Part shown: in pieces, positions 17,118 through 28,268 of the stretch
How positions within the stretch are numbered: position 1 is the stretch's first letter
Layout: each line of letters opens with the position of its first letter
Origin: Bradyrhizobium sp. B097
Lineage (GTDB): Bacteria > Pseudomonadota > Alphaproteobacteria > Rhizobiales > Xanthobacteraceae
Assembly (NCBI RefSeq): GCF_038957035.1
Contig: NZ_CP152412.1
Span: 1,918,501 to 1,982,500, forward strand
DNA length: 64,000 bases
Reading direction: 5' to 3'
Made by a program: the position numbers and the translations under genes
The notes under the pieces: generated by a model
The model's input: the letters and a program-made list of their open reading frames with translations, nothing else
Database searches by the model: none
Told to the model about the DNA's origin: nothing

Positions 17118-18368
17118 ATGAGCGACGACCGCTGGAAGCGTGGAGTGCCGCCGAAGGCACTTGTGATCGGCGGATCAATGGCCGGTCTGTTCGCTGCGTT
17201 GCTGTTGCGGCGGGAAGGCTGGGACGTCGACGTCTACGAGCGTATCGGCGCCGAACTGGCGGGCCGTGGCGCGGGCATCGTCACGCATTCGGAGTTGTTC
17301 GACGTCCTGGCCCGGGCCGGCATCGATACCGCGGCCGCGGCGGTCGGGGTCGTCGTTCCGGGGCGGCGCGTGCTGGACCGGAGTGGCCAGATCGCGGGCG
17401 AACTCGGGTTGCGGCAAGTGCTCACGTCCTGGGGGCACCTCTACGGGCTCTTGAAGGCGGCGCTGCCGGCCGAGCACTACCATCACGGCAAGAACCTCAC
17501 GGACGCCACGGAATTCGGCGACCGGGTGGTGGCGCGCTTTTCCGACGGCACCGAAGCGTCGGGAGACCTGCTGATCGGCGCCGACGGCATATTCTCGAGC
17601 GTCAGGACGCAGCTCGCGGCCAACGTCCAGCCCAAATATGCCGGTTACGTCGCCTGGCGGGGCCTCGTCAACGAGCGGGACCTGTCGGCTCGGACGCGGG
17701 CGGAATTGTGCGACTGGTTCGCCTTCAGCCTGCCTCCCGGGGAGCAGATGCTCGGCTATCCCGTTGCCGGGGCCAACGAAGAGATGGATGTCGGCGAGCG
17801 CCGCTTCAATTTCGTCTGGTATCGCCCGGCCGACGCTGACCATGGACTGGCGGATCTGCTGACGGATATCGACGGTGTCAGGCAGCCATTGTCGATTCCG
17901 CCGACCAGGATTCGATCCGATGTGATTGCCGCGATGCGTCGAGACGCCGAGCGGCTGTTGGCGCCGCAATTCGCCGAGGTCGTTCACCTCACGTCTCAGC
18001 CGTTCATCCAGGCCATCCTGGATCTCGAGACACCGCGCATGGCGCTCGGATCCCGCACCGTCATCCTCGGCGATGCTGCGTTCGTGGCGAGGCCCCATGT
18101 CGGCATGGGCGTGACGAAAGCCGCGGCGGATGCGGCGGCTCTGGTCGATGCGTTGCGAGGCCATTCGGCCGATCTGCCGATGGCGCTCGCGACGTTCGAG
18201 ACAACCCGGCTCCCGTTCGGGGCCGCAGTCGTGCGGCGCGCCCGCCATCTCGGCGCGTACATGCAGGCGCAAATCGCCACGGCCGAGGAACGGGCGATGG
18301 CAGAGCGGCATCGCAGCCCCGAGGCGGTCATGGCGGAGACCGCGGTGGCAACCGGCATTGCCGCCTAG
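17118..18368 (+). CDS. FAD monooxygenase, 2,6-dihydroxypyridine hydroxylase type (paralogue 3)
   Basis: 416 residues. [20 protein letters not shown] is the FAD-binding turn, followed by [57 protein letters not shown] and [16 protein letters not shown] (second FAD site). It is the third member of the group with the genes at 8200 and 9388. AAAGGAGG at 17104-17111 fits ATG 17118 (6-base spacing) better than ATG 17112. It leads the operon monooxygenase, DUF485, symporter, cupin, and its promoter carries two TetR-type operators. Expected role: ring hydroxylation in the same pathway as the molybdenum hydroxylase. Confidence 0.82.
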   Translation: MSDDRWKRGVPPKALVIGGSMAGLFAALLLRREGWDVDVYERIGAELAGRGAGIVTHSELFDVLARAGIDTAAAAVGVVVPGRRVLDRSGQIAGELGLRQVLTSWGHLYGLLKAALPAEHYHHGKNLTDATEFGDRVVARFSDGTEASGDLLIGADGIFSSVRTQLAANVQPKYAGYVAWRGLVNERDLSARTRAELCDWFAFSLPPGEQMLGYPVAGANEEMDVGERRFNFVWYRPADADHGLADLLTDIDGVRQPLSIPPTRIRSDVIAAMRRDAERLLAPQFAEVVHLTSQPFIQAILDLETPRMALGSRTVILGDAAFVARPHVGMGVTKAAADAAALVDALRGHSADLPMALATFETTRLPFGAAVVRRARHLGAYMQAQIATAEERAMAERHRSPEAVMAETAVATGIAA

Positions 18369-18398
18369 GCGAATTCAACGGAGGGAGGACAATCACCA

Positions 18399-18698
18399 AT
18401 GGACCTGCAAACCATCCAGCAGCATCCGACGTTCAGACAGCTTGCGAGCGAGCGCACACGCCTTGGCGTTGCGATGTCGATCGTCATGGCCGCCGCCTAC
18501 TTCAGCTACATCCTGACGATCGCATTCTGGCCCCGGCTGCTCGGGTATCCGCTGTGGAGCGGCACGGTGATCACCTGGGGCGTGTTGGTCGGCGTCGGCC
18601 TGATCGCGCTCGGCTTCCTGCTGACGGCGATCTACGTGCGGCACGCCAATTCCCGTTTCGACAGCCTCAGCCAGCTTCTTCTGGAGGATCTCCGATGA
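18399..18698 (+). CDS. DUF485 membrane protein (YjcH-like partner of an ActP symporter)
   Basis: 99 residues with two membrane helices (about 25-45 and 58-80). The opening [19 protein letters not shown] is the standard start of DUF485 proteins such as YjcH, which accompany acetate permease ActP. A strong GGAGGGAGG site precedes the ATG. Its stop overlaps the symporter start (ATGA), so the two are made together. Confidence 0.9.
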   Translation: MDLQTIQQHPTFRQLASERTRLGVAMSIVMAAAYFSYILTIAFWPRLLGYPLWSGTVITWGVLVGVGLIALGFLLTAIYVRHANSRFDSLSQLLLEDLR

Positions 18699-20353
18699 CG
18701 TCACGCTCGGTTTACGGAGCCCTGATTGCAACTGCTTTCGTCCTGCCTTCCGGGCCCGCAGCGGCCGACGCGCTGACCGCGGCGACAGGCACGCAGCAAC
18801 CGTTGAACGCGACGGCGATCGCCATGTTCCTCGGCTTCGTCGCGATCAGTCTTGGCATCACATGGTGGGCTGCGCGGCGTGGTACGAGCACGGCCAAGGA
18901 TTTCTATGCTGCCGGCGGCGGTCTCAAGGGCGTCCAGAACGGGCTCGCGATCGCCGGCGATTACACATCGGCTGCGACATTCCTCGGCGTTACCGCGCTC
19001 GTCTATACTTCGGGCTACGACGGCATGATCTATGCGATCGGCTTCCTGGTCGGCTTTCCGATGATCCTGTTCCTGATTGCCGAGCCGTTGCGCAATCTCG
19101 GCCGCTACACCTTTGCCGACGTGGCGGCATATCGGTTGTCCGAAGTCCCGGTGAGGGCGGTCGCGGGCGTCAACACCCTCGTGATCGTGGTCTTCTATCT
19201 GATTGCCCAGCTGGTCGGCGCCGGCAAGCTGATCCAGTTGCTGTTCGGGCTTCCCTACATCTACGCGGTCGGCATCGTCGGCGTATTGATGATGATCTAT
19301 GTAACGGTCGGAGGCATGCTCGCGACGACCTGGGTGCAGATCATCAAGGCCATCCTGCTGATGTCGGGCTCGGTGCTGATGTCGATCCTGATCCTCGGGC
19401 ACTTCGGCTTTAGCCTGGAGGCGCTGTTCCGTGCAGCCGTGACGTTGCATCCGAAGGCCGACGCCATCATGGCGCCGGGCGGACTCGTCAAGGATCCGGT
19501 ATCGGCGATCTCTCTCGGGCTCGCCCTGATTTTCGGCACGGCCGGGTTGCCGCATATCCTGATGCGCTTCTTCACCGTGAGCGATGCCCGCCAGGCGCGC
19601 ACATCGGTGCTGGTCGCGACCGGGTTCATCTCGATCTTCTATAGCCTGTTGTTCGTGCTCGGCTTCGGCGCCATCGCGATCGTTTCGGCCAACCCGCAGT
19701 TTCGGGATGCGTCGGGCGCCCTCGTTGGCGGCGTCAACATGGTGGCCCTGCATCTGGCCGATGCCGTCGGCGGATCGCTGCTGCTCGGGTTCATCTCGGC
19801 GGTGGCGTTCGCGACGATCCTCGCTGTCGTATCGGGGCTGACGCTCGCGGGAGCCTCGGCGGCGAGCCACGACCTCTATGCCCGCGTGATCCGCCGGGGC
19901 CGTGCCAGCGAGCATGAGGAAGTGCTCGTCTCGAAGGCTGCCGCGGTTGCGATCAGCCTGATTGCGATGGGTCTGGGTGTCTTGTTCGAGAACCAGAACA
20001 TCGCATTCATGGTCGGACTGGTGTTTGCGATCGCGGCGAGTGCGAACTTCCCGGTGATCCTTCTCTCGATCGTCTGGCCCGACCTGACGACACGCGGCGC
20101 CGTGAGCGGGTCGCTCGCCGGCCTGCTGGCTTCGGTGGGACTGGTCGCGCTCAGCCCGGGCGTCTGGACCGCGGCGTTGAAGCTCGGGCCTGCACCATTC
20201 CCTTACGACAATCCGGCCCTGGTCTCGGTTCCGCTCGCCTTCGCCGTATCGTGGGCGGTGTCCGTGCTGGACCGCAGTGCGGCAGCCGCTTCCGTCCGCG
20301 CCTCGTTCGGCGCGCAGCACGTTCGCGCCCAGACGGGGCTCGGCGTCGAGTAA
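18695..20353 (+). CDS. Sodium:solute symporter (SSS family), ActP-like
   Basis: 552 residues with an N-terminal signal-like segment and about 13 membrane helices. [23 protein letters not shown] and [11 protein letters not shown] are the conserved SSS substrate/sodium region of ActP-type carriers, and [15 protein letters not shown] is the other hallmark. ActP carries acetate and short monocarboxylates; relatives carry other organic acids. In this operon it probably imports the carboxylated substrate or a product of the pathway. The start is ATG 18695, overlapping DUF485. Confidence 0.88.
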   Translation: MTSRSVYGALIATAFVLPSGPAAADALTAATGTQQPLNATAIAMFLGFVAISLGITWWAARRGTSTAKDFYAAGGGLKGVQNGLAIAGDYTSAATFLGVTALVYTSGYDGMIYAIGFLVGFPMILFLIAEPLRNLGRYTFADVAAYRLSEVPVRAVAGVNTLVIVVFYLIAQLVGAGKLIQLLFGLPYIYAVGIVGVLMMIYVTVGGMLATTWVQIIKAILLMSGSVLMSILILGHFGFSLEALFRAAVTLHPKADAIMAPGGLVKDPVSAISLGLALIFGTAGLPHILMRFFTVSDARQARTSVLVATGFISIFYSLLFVLGFGAIAIVSANPQFRDASGALVGGVNMVALHLADAVGGSLLLGFISAVAFATILAVVSGLTLAGASAASHDLYARVIRRGRASEHEEVLVSKAAAVAISLIAMGLGVLFENQNIAFMVGLVFAIAASANFPVILLSIVWPDLTTRGAVSGSLAGLLASVGLVALSPGVWTAALKLGPAPFPYDNPALVSVPLAFAVSWAVSVLDRSAAAASVRASFGAQHVRAQTGLGVE

Positions 20354-20389
20354 CGCAACGTGGGTCACTCATCTCAGGGAGATATGACA

Positions 20390-20833
20390 ATGAGCATCGA
20401 TGTGATGGAGAAGGGGAGGGCCGCATGGCCCGACGCCATTCGCAAGGAGTTCGATACCAATCAGCTCAACGGGCGGGTCGGGACGCGGCTGTTGTCCGAG
20501 ACCGAGCGCGTGCGGGTCTGGGAAATCCGGCTTGCCCCAGGTGAGCGCATCGGATTCCATCGTCACGTGCTGGACTACTTCTGGACCGCGGTAACGCCGG
20601 GCCGGGCGCAATCGCATGCGGAGGACGGGACGATCGTCGAAGCGGTCTACTCGGCCGGTGAGACGCGCCACTTCGTCTATGGAAAAGGTGAACACAAGAT
20701 CCACGATCTCGAAAATGTCGGCGATGCCGACCTGTGGTTCACCACGGTTGAGTTCCTCGACAGCGCCAATGCGCCCTTGGAGCTTGGCCGCATGCGCGAG
20801 GGCGAAACTTCCTCAGAACGGGGCGATTCCTGA
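20390..20833 (+). CDS. Cupin-domain protein
   Basis: 147 residues. The cupin motif 1 is seen as PGERIGFHRHVLDYFWTAV, giving two His, and motif 2 is weaker (YGKGEHKIHDLENVG). Small cupins in catabolic clusters may be dioxygenases, isomerases or metal-dependent sensors; this one has too little to decide. CAGGGAGA at 20375-20382 suits ATG 20390 better than ATG 20384 or GTG 20360. It is the last gene of the TetR-controlled operon. Confidence 0.7.
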   Translation: MSIDVMEKGRAAWPDAIRKEFDTNQLNGRVGTRLLSETERVRVWEIRLAPGERIGFHRHVLDYFWTAVTPGRAQSHAEDGTIVEAVYSAGETRHFVYGKGEHKIHDLENVGDADLWFTTVEFLDSANAPLELGRMREGETSSERGDS

Positions 20834-20863
20834 GGGAGCCAAACTGCAGCCGGCGGTCGCAAC

Positions 20864-20894
20864 CGGTGAGCCCGCTGGTGCGATCGGCTCACCG
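20864..20894. terminator. Terminator-like stem-loop after the cupin gene
   Basis: 9-bp arms CGGTGAGCC (20864-20872) and GGCTCACCG (20886-20894) with a 13-base loop, between convergent transcription units. No T-run follows, so the role is inferred from position. Confidence 0.5.
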
Positions 20895-21051
20895 CTTGCA
20901 TGATTTCGGAATATTGGAAGTATCTCCCTGAGTTGCCCGACGTGTCAAGTTGCCTCGTCGAACGCCGGCAGCCGCCGCCTACTTTGCATGGGGTTGTTTT
21001 CGATATTTTGCCGGCGCGCACCCCGCGCCGCCAATTGGTCCGCTGGCGCTG

Positions 21052-21984
21052 CTACTTCAGCATCGCCGCGACGTTGTCCTTTGTCACGACGTCGAGACCG
21101 GTGTGGATGATCTCCGGCACCTTCTGGCCCTTCTTGATGGCGAGCAGCGTATCCATCGCTTTCTCGCCCATCTCGAACGGACGCTGGCCGATCAGTGTGT
21201 TGACATAGCCCTCGTTCAGAAGTTCAAGCTGCATCTTGAGGGTATCGGCCACGACGAGCGTGAACTTGCCGGCGTCGAGGTCCTTCTTGCTCTTGCTGGC
21301 GAACGCCTTGAAGGCTTCCGGGGCGAACATCGGCCAGCCGCCGACCGGGATGATCGCCGCGAGGTCGGGAACAGCGGTGCGCAGATCGGTCATCTGCTGG
21401 ACGCCCAGCGCGGGGTCATCGTTGCAGAACGTCGGCGATCCCCCGATTTCGGTCCACTTCGAGCCTTTGAGCGCCTCCCGGACGCCATCGACGCGTTCGG
21501 CCAGATTCTTCGCACCTGGCCCGCCGGAGACCATCGCGTACTTGCCGCCATCGGGCCGGAGCTTCAGCAACTGCTTGCCGAGCGCGACGCCGAACTCCTT
21601 GTTGTCGGTGCCGATATAGCCAATCCGCTTCGAGCCCGGCGCGTCAGCGTCAAACGTGATGACGGGAATGCCGGCAGCAGTTGCCGCCTCGATCGACTTG
21701 GTCATGGCCGCGACATCGGCGACCGAGATGGCCAGACCGTCCACCTTCTGGGTGATGAAATCTTGGATGATCTGCGCTTGCGTCGCCGGCTCGTGCTCGA
21801 CAGGACCCTTGTAGATGCATTCGATGTTGCCGAGTTCCTTGGCGCGCTTCTGGCAACCGTCGCGCGCGAAATCGAAGAACGGATTGTTCATCGCCTTGGG
21901 CACGATCACGAATTTGTAGCTCTGGGCAAAGCCGGGCGTCGCCATCATGGCGAGGACCGCAGCGGCAAGAAGTGCCTTCTTCAT
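21052..21984 (-). CDS. Sugar ABC importer, periplasmic binding protein (CUT2, system 1)
   Basis: 310 residues with signal peptide MKKALLAAAVLAMMATPGFA. The mature start SYKFVIVPKAMNNPFFDFARDGC and later TFDADAPGSKRIGYIGTDN are the RbsB/ChvE-type periplasmic_binding_4 pattern, where Asp and Asn residues hold a monosaccharide. ATG 21984 follows GAGGGAAA. It is the last gene of a set with the permease (22076) and ATPase (23158), in the FrcBCA style. Sugar identity is uncertain. Confidence 0.85.
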   Translation of the reverse strand: MKKALLAAAVLAMMATPGFAQSYKFVIVPKAMNNPFFDFARDGCQKRAKELGNIECIYKGPVEHEPATQAQIIQDFITQKVDGLAISVADVAAMTKSIEAATAAGIPVITFDADAPGSKRIGYIGTDNKEFGVALGKQLLKLRPDGGKYAMVSGGPGAKNLAERVDGVREALKGSKWTEIGGSPTFCNDDPALGVQQMTDLRTAVPDLAAIIPVGGWPMFAPEAFKAFASKSKKDLDAGKFTLVVADTLKMQLELLNEGYVNTLIGQRPFEMGEKAMDTLLAIKKGQKVPEIIHTGLDVVTKDNVAAMLK

Positions 21985-22075
21985 TGTTTCCCTCCTCATT
22001 TTTATGCCTATCCCTCGAAATCAGCGGCTCCCGAAGGCGGATAGGCGGACATTACGATCCTCCAGGACGAACTCT

Positions 22076-23158
22076 TCAGGCCATGCGTGAGCGAAGACGA
22101 TCGACCAGCACCGCTGCGATGATGATCACGCCCACCAAGGTCTGCTGCCAGTAGGAGTTGATCTGCGCGAGCACGAGGCCGTTGCGGATCACCTCGAGCA
22201 GCACGCAGCCGACGATCGCCCCGAGCGGGCCGCCGGCGCCGCCGGCGAGATTGGCGCCGCCGATGACGGCGGCTGCGATCACGTTGAGCTCGTAGGATGT
22301 CGCCATGTTTGCCGGCGCCGATCCCAGCCAGCCCGAGACGATGATGCCCTGCAGACCCGCGGCGAGCGCGCAGATCACATAGATCTCGATCTTCACCCGT
22401 ACGACCGGAATGCCGGTCAGCGCGGCCGCCTTCTCGTTGCCGCCGACGGCAAAGACGTGGCGGCCGAAACCGGTGTGACGCAGCACGATCGCCATCGCCA
22501 CCGCAAGAACCACGAGATAGATGAACGGCGCCGGCATGCCGAATACGACGCCGGATGTCAGCGCGTAGAGATAATCGGCTTCGGGGCCGCTGGGAAAGCT
22601 GCCGCGGCCGTTGGAGACGACGTATCCGAGGCCGCGCACGATCGAAAGCATGCCGAGCGTGGTGACGAAGGGCGACAGCCCGAGCACCGCGATGCAGAAG
22701 CCATTGACGAGACCGACGATCAGCGCGACGCCGAGCCCTGCCAGGACCGAGACGAGCAGGATCAAGCCGGGCATATTTGCGATCACGGTTTTGCCGTCGT
22801 CGGCCAAATGCACGAACCACTCCGCGCCAGGCTGCCCCGGCGTCGAGATTTGCGTCATGACCATCGAGGTGATCATCGCGGAAAAGCACATCACCGAGCC
22901 CACCGAGAGGTCGATGCCGCCGGTGATAATGACGAAGGTCACGCCGAGCGTGGCGATGGCGATGAAGGAAAAGTTCTTCGCCACATTCTGCATATTGCCT
23001 TCGGTGAGGAAGTAGGGGCTGGCGAAGTTCATCACCACGAACAGCGCCACCAGCGCGAGCAGGACGTACCCGGTCTGCGAGGCAAAGAAGCCGCTCTGCC
23101 ACCATTTGGTCTTGCCGACATTGGTGAAGGTGATGGGAGATTCCAGGGGCGTGACCAT
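22076..23158 (-). CDS. Sugar ABC importer permease (CUT2, system 1)
   Basis: 360 residues with about ten membrane segments of the RbsC/BPD_transp_2 type. FVIITGGIDLSVGSVM and the late stretch ELNVIAAAVIGGANLAGGAGG are the conserved family blocks. The length and the companion single-domain ATPase resemble FrcC of fructose importers. The start overlaps the ATPase stop by one base. Confidence 0.88.
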   Translation of the reverse strand: MVTPLESPITFTNVGKTKWWQSGFFASQTGYVLLALVALFVVMNFASPYFLTEGNMQNVAKNFSFIAIATLGVTFVIITGGIDLSVGSVMCFSAMITSMVMTQISTPGQPGAEWFVHLADDGKTVIANMPGLILLVSVLAGLGVALIVGLVNGFCIAVLGLSPFVTTLGMLSIVRGLGYVVSNGRGSFPSGPEADYLYALTSGVVFGMPAPFIYLVVLAVAMAIVLRHTGFGRHVFAVGGNEKAAALTGIPVVRVKIEIYVICALAAGLQGIIVSGWLGSAPANMATSYELNVIAAAVIGGANLAGGAGGPLGAIVGCVLLEVIRNGLVLAQINSYWQQTLVGVIIIAAVLVDRLRSRMA

Positions 23159-23922
23159 TACGCAGCCTCTCTCGCTCCCGTGATGAGGGAGGTGACTTCC
23201 TCGGGGCTGGTGTCGCCGATCGCCTTGTCGGCACGTTTTTCGCCGCGGCGCATCACGACGACGCGGTCGCAGACCGCGAACACGTCGGGCATGCGGTGCG
23301 AGATCAGCATCACCGCGACGCCCTGTTCCTTCAGGCGATGGATCAGGCTCAGCACCTGCTCGACCTGGCGGACCGAGATCGCGGCCGTCGGCTCGTCCAT
23401 CATCACGAGCTTGGCATTGGACAGCCGAGTCCGTGCGATCGCGACCGCCTGACGCTGGCCGCCCGACATCTGCTTGACGAGATCGTGCGGTCGGGTCTCC
23501 GAACGCAGCTCGCCGAACAGCTCCAGCGCGCGGGCTGCCATCGCCTTGTGGTCGAGAAACGCGAACGGACCAAGCTTGCGCTTGAGCTCACGGCCGAGGA
23601 AGACATTGGCCGCTGCCGTGAGATTGTCGGCGAGCGCGAGGTCCTGATAGACCACTTCGATTCCGACCGCGCGGGCATCGATCGGCCGGGCGAAATGAAC
23701 CGGCTTGCCGTCAAAACGGATCTCGCCGTGACTCGGCGGGAAGTTGCCGGCGATGATCTTGACCAGCGTCGACTTGCCGGCGCCGTTGTCTCCCATCAGG
23801 CCGACCACCTCGCCGGGAGAAACGCGCAGGTCGACGCCATGCAACGCGCGAATGGCGCCGAACTCCTTGCCGATGCCCTTCAACTCCAGGACCGCCAGCC
23901 CGGCGTCGTGAGGGGTTACCAT
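23158..23922 (-). CDS. Sugar ABC importer ATPase, single domain (CUT2, system 1)
   Basis: 254 residues. Walker A GDNGAGKST (about 43-51), signature MSGGQRQAVAIAR (about 149-161), Walker B KLVMMDEPTAA and the switch His of LISHRM are all present. Most CUT2 ATPases are double-length; the single-domain form is typical of FrcA-like systems. It drives uptake through the 22076 permease. It lies 39 bases downstream of the OprB porin gene. Confidence 0.9.
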   Translation of the reverse strand: MVTPHDAGLAVLELKGIGKEFGAIRALHGVDLRVSPGEVVGLMGDNGAGKSTLVKIIAGNFPPSHGEIRFDGKPVHFARPIDARAVGIEVVYQDLALADNLTAAANVFLGRELKRKLGPFAFLDHKAMAARALELFGELRSETRPHDLVKQMSGGQRQAVAIARTRLSNAKLVMMDEPTAAISVRQVEQVLSLIHRLKEQGVAVMLISHRMPDVFAVCDRVVVMRRGEKRADKAIGDTSPEEVTSLITGAREAA

Positions 23923-23961
23923 GGCTGGCCTCGCTCGGGCATGCTGGCAAACCCCTCCGGC

Positions 23962-25311
23962 TCAGAAGTGCACCAGCGTGCGCAGACCAAGGACCCAGGC
24001 ATTCTCGGTCTTGATGCCTGCGCCATTATAGCCGCGCCCGCCGGGATTGATCACGTACTGGGCGTCGAACTTGAGGTTCATCCAGCCAGTCGCCTGCCAG
24101 CCGTACCAGGCTTCGATCGGAACTTCGTTTCCGCCCGCATTCAGGGTGAGCGCGGCCGAATTCACGTGGGTCGTACCCACTGCGAAACCGACTTCGTCTT
24201 CCGGACGCCAGGAGAACGTTCCGGTGTGCCGGAAGCCCAGGGCGACCTGGTAGTCCTGATACGACGTCCGGTGATCGGCGACCGTCGTGTTGAGGAACAT
24301 GTACCAACCCTGTGCCTTTGCACCCTCAACGGTCAGTCGCTGCAGGATCGACTCATAGATGCCATAGCGGCCGCGTTGATCGCCCAGATTCTGGTCCGAG
24401 ACGCCGCCGATGCCCGGGGCGATCGCGATGATACCGGGAAGGCCGCCGTCGATCGTCGACGCGCTGTCATACCAGCCGCCGAATCGCCAGGTCCCGTTCA
24501 GCGGACCGCTCGGCGCCCAGACCACCTCGACCGGCACCAGCACGCCGGAGGCCCGGCTCGAGCCGGGGACGCCAGGCAGGAAGTAGGTCGCGGAGTCCGA
24601 CGTCGTCAGATAGTTCGGATTGGCGTCGTAGACGCCGACCGAAAGCTGCCATTCCTTGGTGAAGTTGTAGTGTGCGACACCGGCCCATTGGCTCACCGGC
24701 CAGTTGTAGATGTAGCCACCCTGGATGTTGCCGGGCTGGCCGCCGCAGAAGGTCAGGTTGATGAACTCGCACAGGCCGAAGAAGAAGTCGGAGCCGACCG
24801 GCAGACGGCCGCCCTTGAGTTCAAGGCGGTCATCGAACAGCTTCTGCGAATAGTAGAGTTCGGTGAGGCGAAGAATGCTGCCGCGGCCGAACACTTCGTT
24901 GGTCAGCTGCAAGGCCGGAATGCCCGCCTCGTCGTTCAGGTTGCGGCCGAAGCGGTCGACCAGCGTGAGGCCGACCGTACCGCCCTGGATGCCGGCAAGC
25001 TTCGCCATATCGAACTTGGCTTGAAAGAATAGCTGTCCGGCCTGGGTCGCGGTGTTCCTGTTGCCGCCCGACAAATTGCCGACGGCTTCGTCGCCCAGCG
25101 TCAGGGCCAGCGAGATACCGCGTTCCTTCAACTGCGTTCTGCCGAGATCACCGAACAGATACGGTCTTGTCCAGAAATCATCGGTCTCCGTGTAAGGCAC
25201 AGGCGGAGCCTTCGTTAAGAGATCGGCCGCATGCGCGCCGCCGCCGAACAAGGATAACAAAGCGATCCCCACGCCGCATGCCCGCGCGGTGTTTACAGAC
25301 CTATGCAACAT
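23962..25311 (-). CDS. Carbohydrate porin, OprB family
   Basis: 449 residues with a signal peptide MLHRSVNTARACGVGIALLSLFGGGAHA. The mature part is beta-rich and carries FWTRPYLFGDLGRTQLKERGISLAL near its start, RLPVGSDFFFG in the middle and VLGLRTLVHF at the C terminus (aromatic final residue), matching OprB sugar porins. It lies between the two ABC systems on the same strand and should provide sugar passage through the outer membrane for both. Start ATG 25311 is the obvious signal-peptide start inside a longer open frame. Confidence 0.85.
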   Translation of the reverse strand: MLHRSVNTARACGVGIALLSLFGGGAHAADLLTKAPPVPYTETDDFWTRPYLFGDLGRTQLKERGISLALTLGDEAVGNLSGGNRNTATQAGQLFFQAKFDMAKLAGIQGGTVGLTLVDRFGRNLNDEAGIPALQLTNEVFGRGSILRLTELYYSQKLFDDRLELKGGRLPVGSDFFFGLCEFINLTFCGGQPGNIQGGYIYNWPVSQWAGVAHYNFTKEWQLSVGVYDANPNYLTTSDSATYFLPGVPGSSRASGVLVPVEVVWAPSGPLNGTWRFGGWYDSASTIDGGLPGIIAIAPGIGGVSDQNLGDQRGRYGIYESILQRLTVEGAKAQGWYMFLNTTVADHRTSYQDYQVALGFRHTGTFSWRPEDEVGFAVGTTHVNSAALTLNAGGNEVPIEAWYGWQATGWMNLKFDAQYVINPGGRGYNGAGIKTENAWVLGLRTLVHF

Positions 25312-25619
25312 TTTCTGCACTCCCAGCGTCCCCGGCTTTGTCCATTTTTGTCTCACGTCCCTGCCCAAAGCCCTTCGGCCTGGAACGTGCCCCGTCAATG
25401 TATCGATCCGTCAACTTGAGATAGAAACTGCGCGCACACCAAAGCCTTTCAAGACGGTGGTGAGGGCCTGCCCGCGGCCCCACCGGGTTCGGTGTGCAGG
25501 GCCAACGCGGACGCGAGCGTCGTATGCTTGATCAGTCTTGCGCATCGAACTCTCTTCCCCTTGTTCCTCTACCGAAGTCGCCGCGGCCATATTCCCGATC
25601 GTGGTTCTTCGCAGTCGAG

Positions 25620-26677
25620 TCATGCTTGATCGCCCGCGCTCGTCGGCAGCGCCGTCGCGCCGTGCGCAGATGCGCTTTGCAGAATTGTGGTTTCCTTTGC
25701 TCGAGGCGCCGTGCGGGCGAGGCCGGCCAGCGCCGCCTTGCGCCGCCGCCGGGCCTGCAATTGCTGATCCGCCAGCACGCCGATCAGAATCACGGTCCCC
25801 ATCACCGCGAAGTTCAGGGAGTTCGGAATGCCGAGGATGTTCACGAGGTTCTGCAGCACCTGCAGCAGCGCCGTGCCCAGCACGATGCCGAGAATCGAGC
25901 CCTCGCCGCCGCGCAGGCTGCAGCCGCCGAGGACGGCGGCCGCAATCGCATAGAGTTCGTAGAAATTGCCGAAGGAACTCGGAGAGACCGAGTTGGTGTA
26001 GAAGACGAACATCACGGTCGAAACGCCGGCGAGGCCGCCGCTGATGACATAGGCGGTCGCGATCACGACATTTGTGTTGATACCGGAGAAGCGCGCCGCT
26101 TCCTCGTTCTTGCCCACCGCATAAAGCCAGCGTCCGTAGACCGAACGATGCAGCAGCACGCCGAGGATCAGCGCCAGGATGATCAGGAAGATGAAGGTGT
26201 TCGGAATGCCTGCGATATTGCCGGAGGCGATGTTGCCCAGCGTGCTGGCCTCGTCACCATAGCCGAAGCCGCGTGTCGAATCGCTGGTGTAATAGCGCGC
26301 GGCGCCGCGATAGATCAGCAGCCCGCACAGCGTCACGATGAAGGACTGCATTTTCAGCCGCGTGATCAGGAAACCCTGGATGCCGCCCAGCGCCAGCCCG
26401 CCCATCAGGACCAGCAACAGCGCGAACGGCCAGGGCACCTGATACGTCGTCAGCAAGTCGATGAAAACGACGCCGAGCAGCGCGAACATCGAGCCGAGCG
26501 AAAGATCGATGCCTCCGGTGATGATGACGAGACCTTCGCCCAGTGCGAACACACCGAACAGGCCGATCAGATTGGCCATGTTCAGCAAGTTCACGAACGA
26601 CAGGAAGGCCGGATTGATCGCGCCGGTGATTGCGGAGATCACCGCCAGCAGCAAGAACAGGCCGAGTTCCTTCTTCA

Positions 26678-26681
<4 letters not shown>
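25620..26681 (-). CDS. Sugar ABC importer permease (CUT2, system 2)
   Basis: 353 residues with about nine to ten helices. LVIITGGIDLSLGSMFALLG and AVLGGCSLRGGEGS are the BPD_transp_2 hallmarks. The C-terminal 40 residues are hydrophilic and basic (QARRRRKAAL). The start overlaps the ATPase stop by four bases, so both are translated together. Confidence 0.88.
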
Positions 26682-28204
<1,523 letters not shown>

Positions 28205-28224
28205 TCGGCATGTCCTCCTGCACT

Positions 28225-28253
28225 CCGCCCGGCGGCCTGTGGCGGCCGGGCGG
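28225..28253 (-). other. Intercistronic stem-loop after the binding-protein gene
   Basis: 9-bp GC-only arms CCGCCCGGC (28225-28233) and GCCGGGCGG (28245-28253) between the binding-protein gene and the ATPase gene. Such hairpins often stabilise the abundant binding-protein message and lower downstream expression. Confidence 0.5.
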
Positions 28254-28268
28254 CGAAGCCAACTGAAG

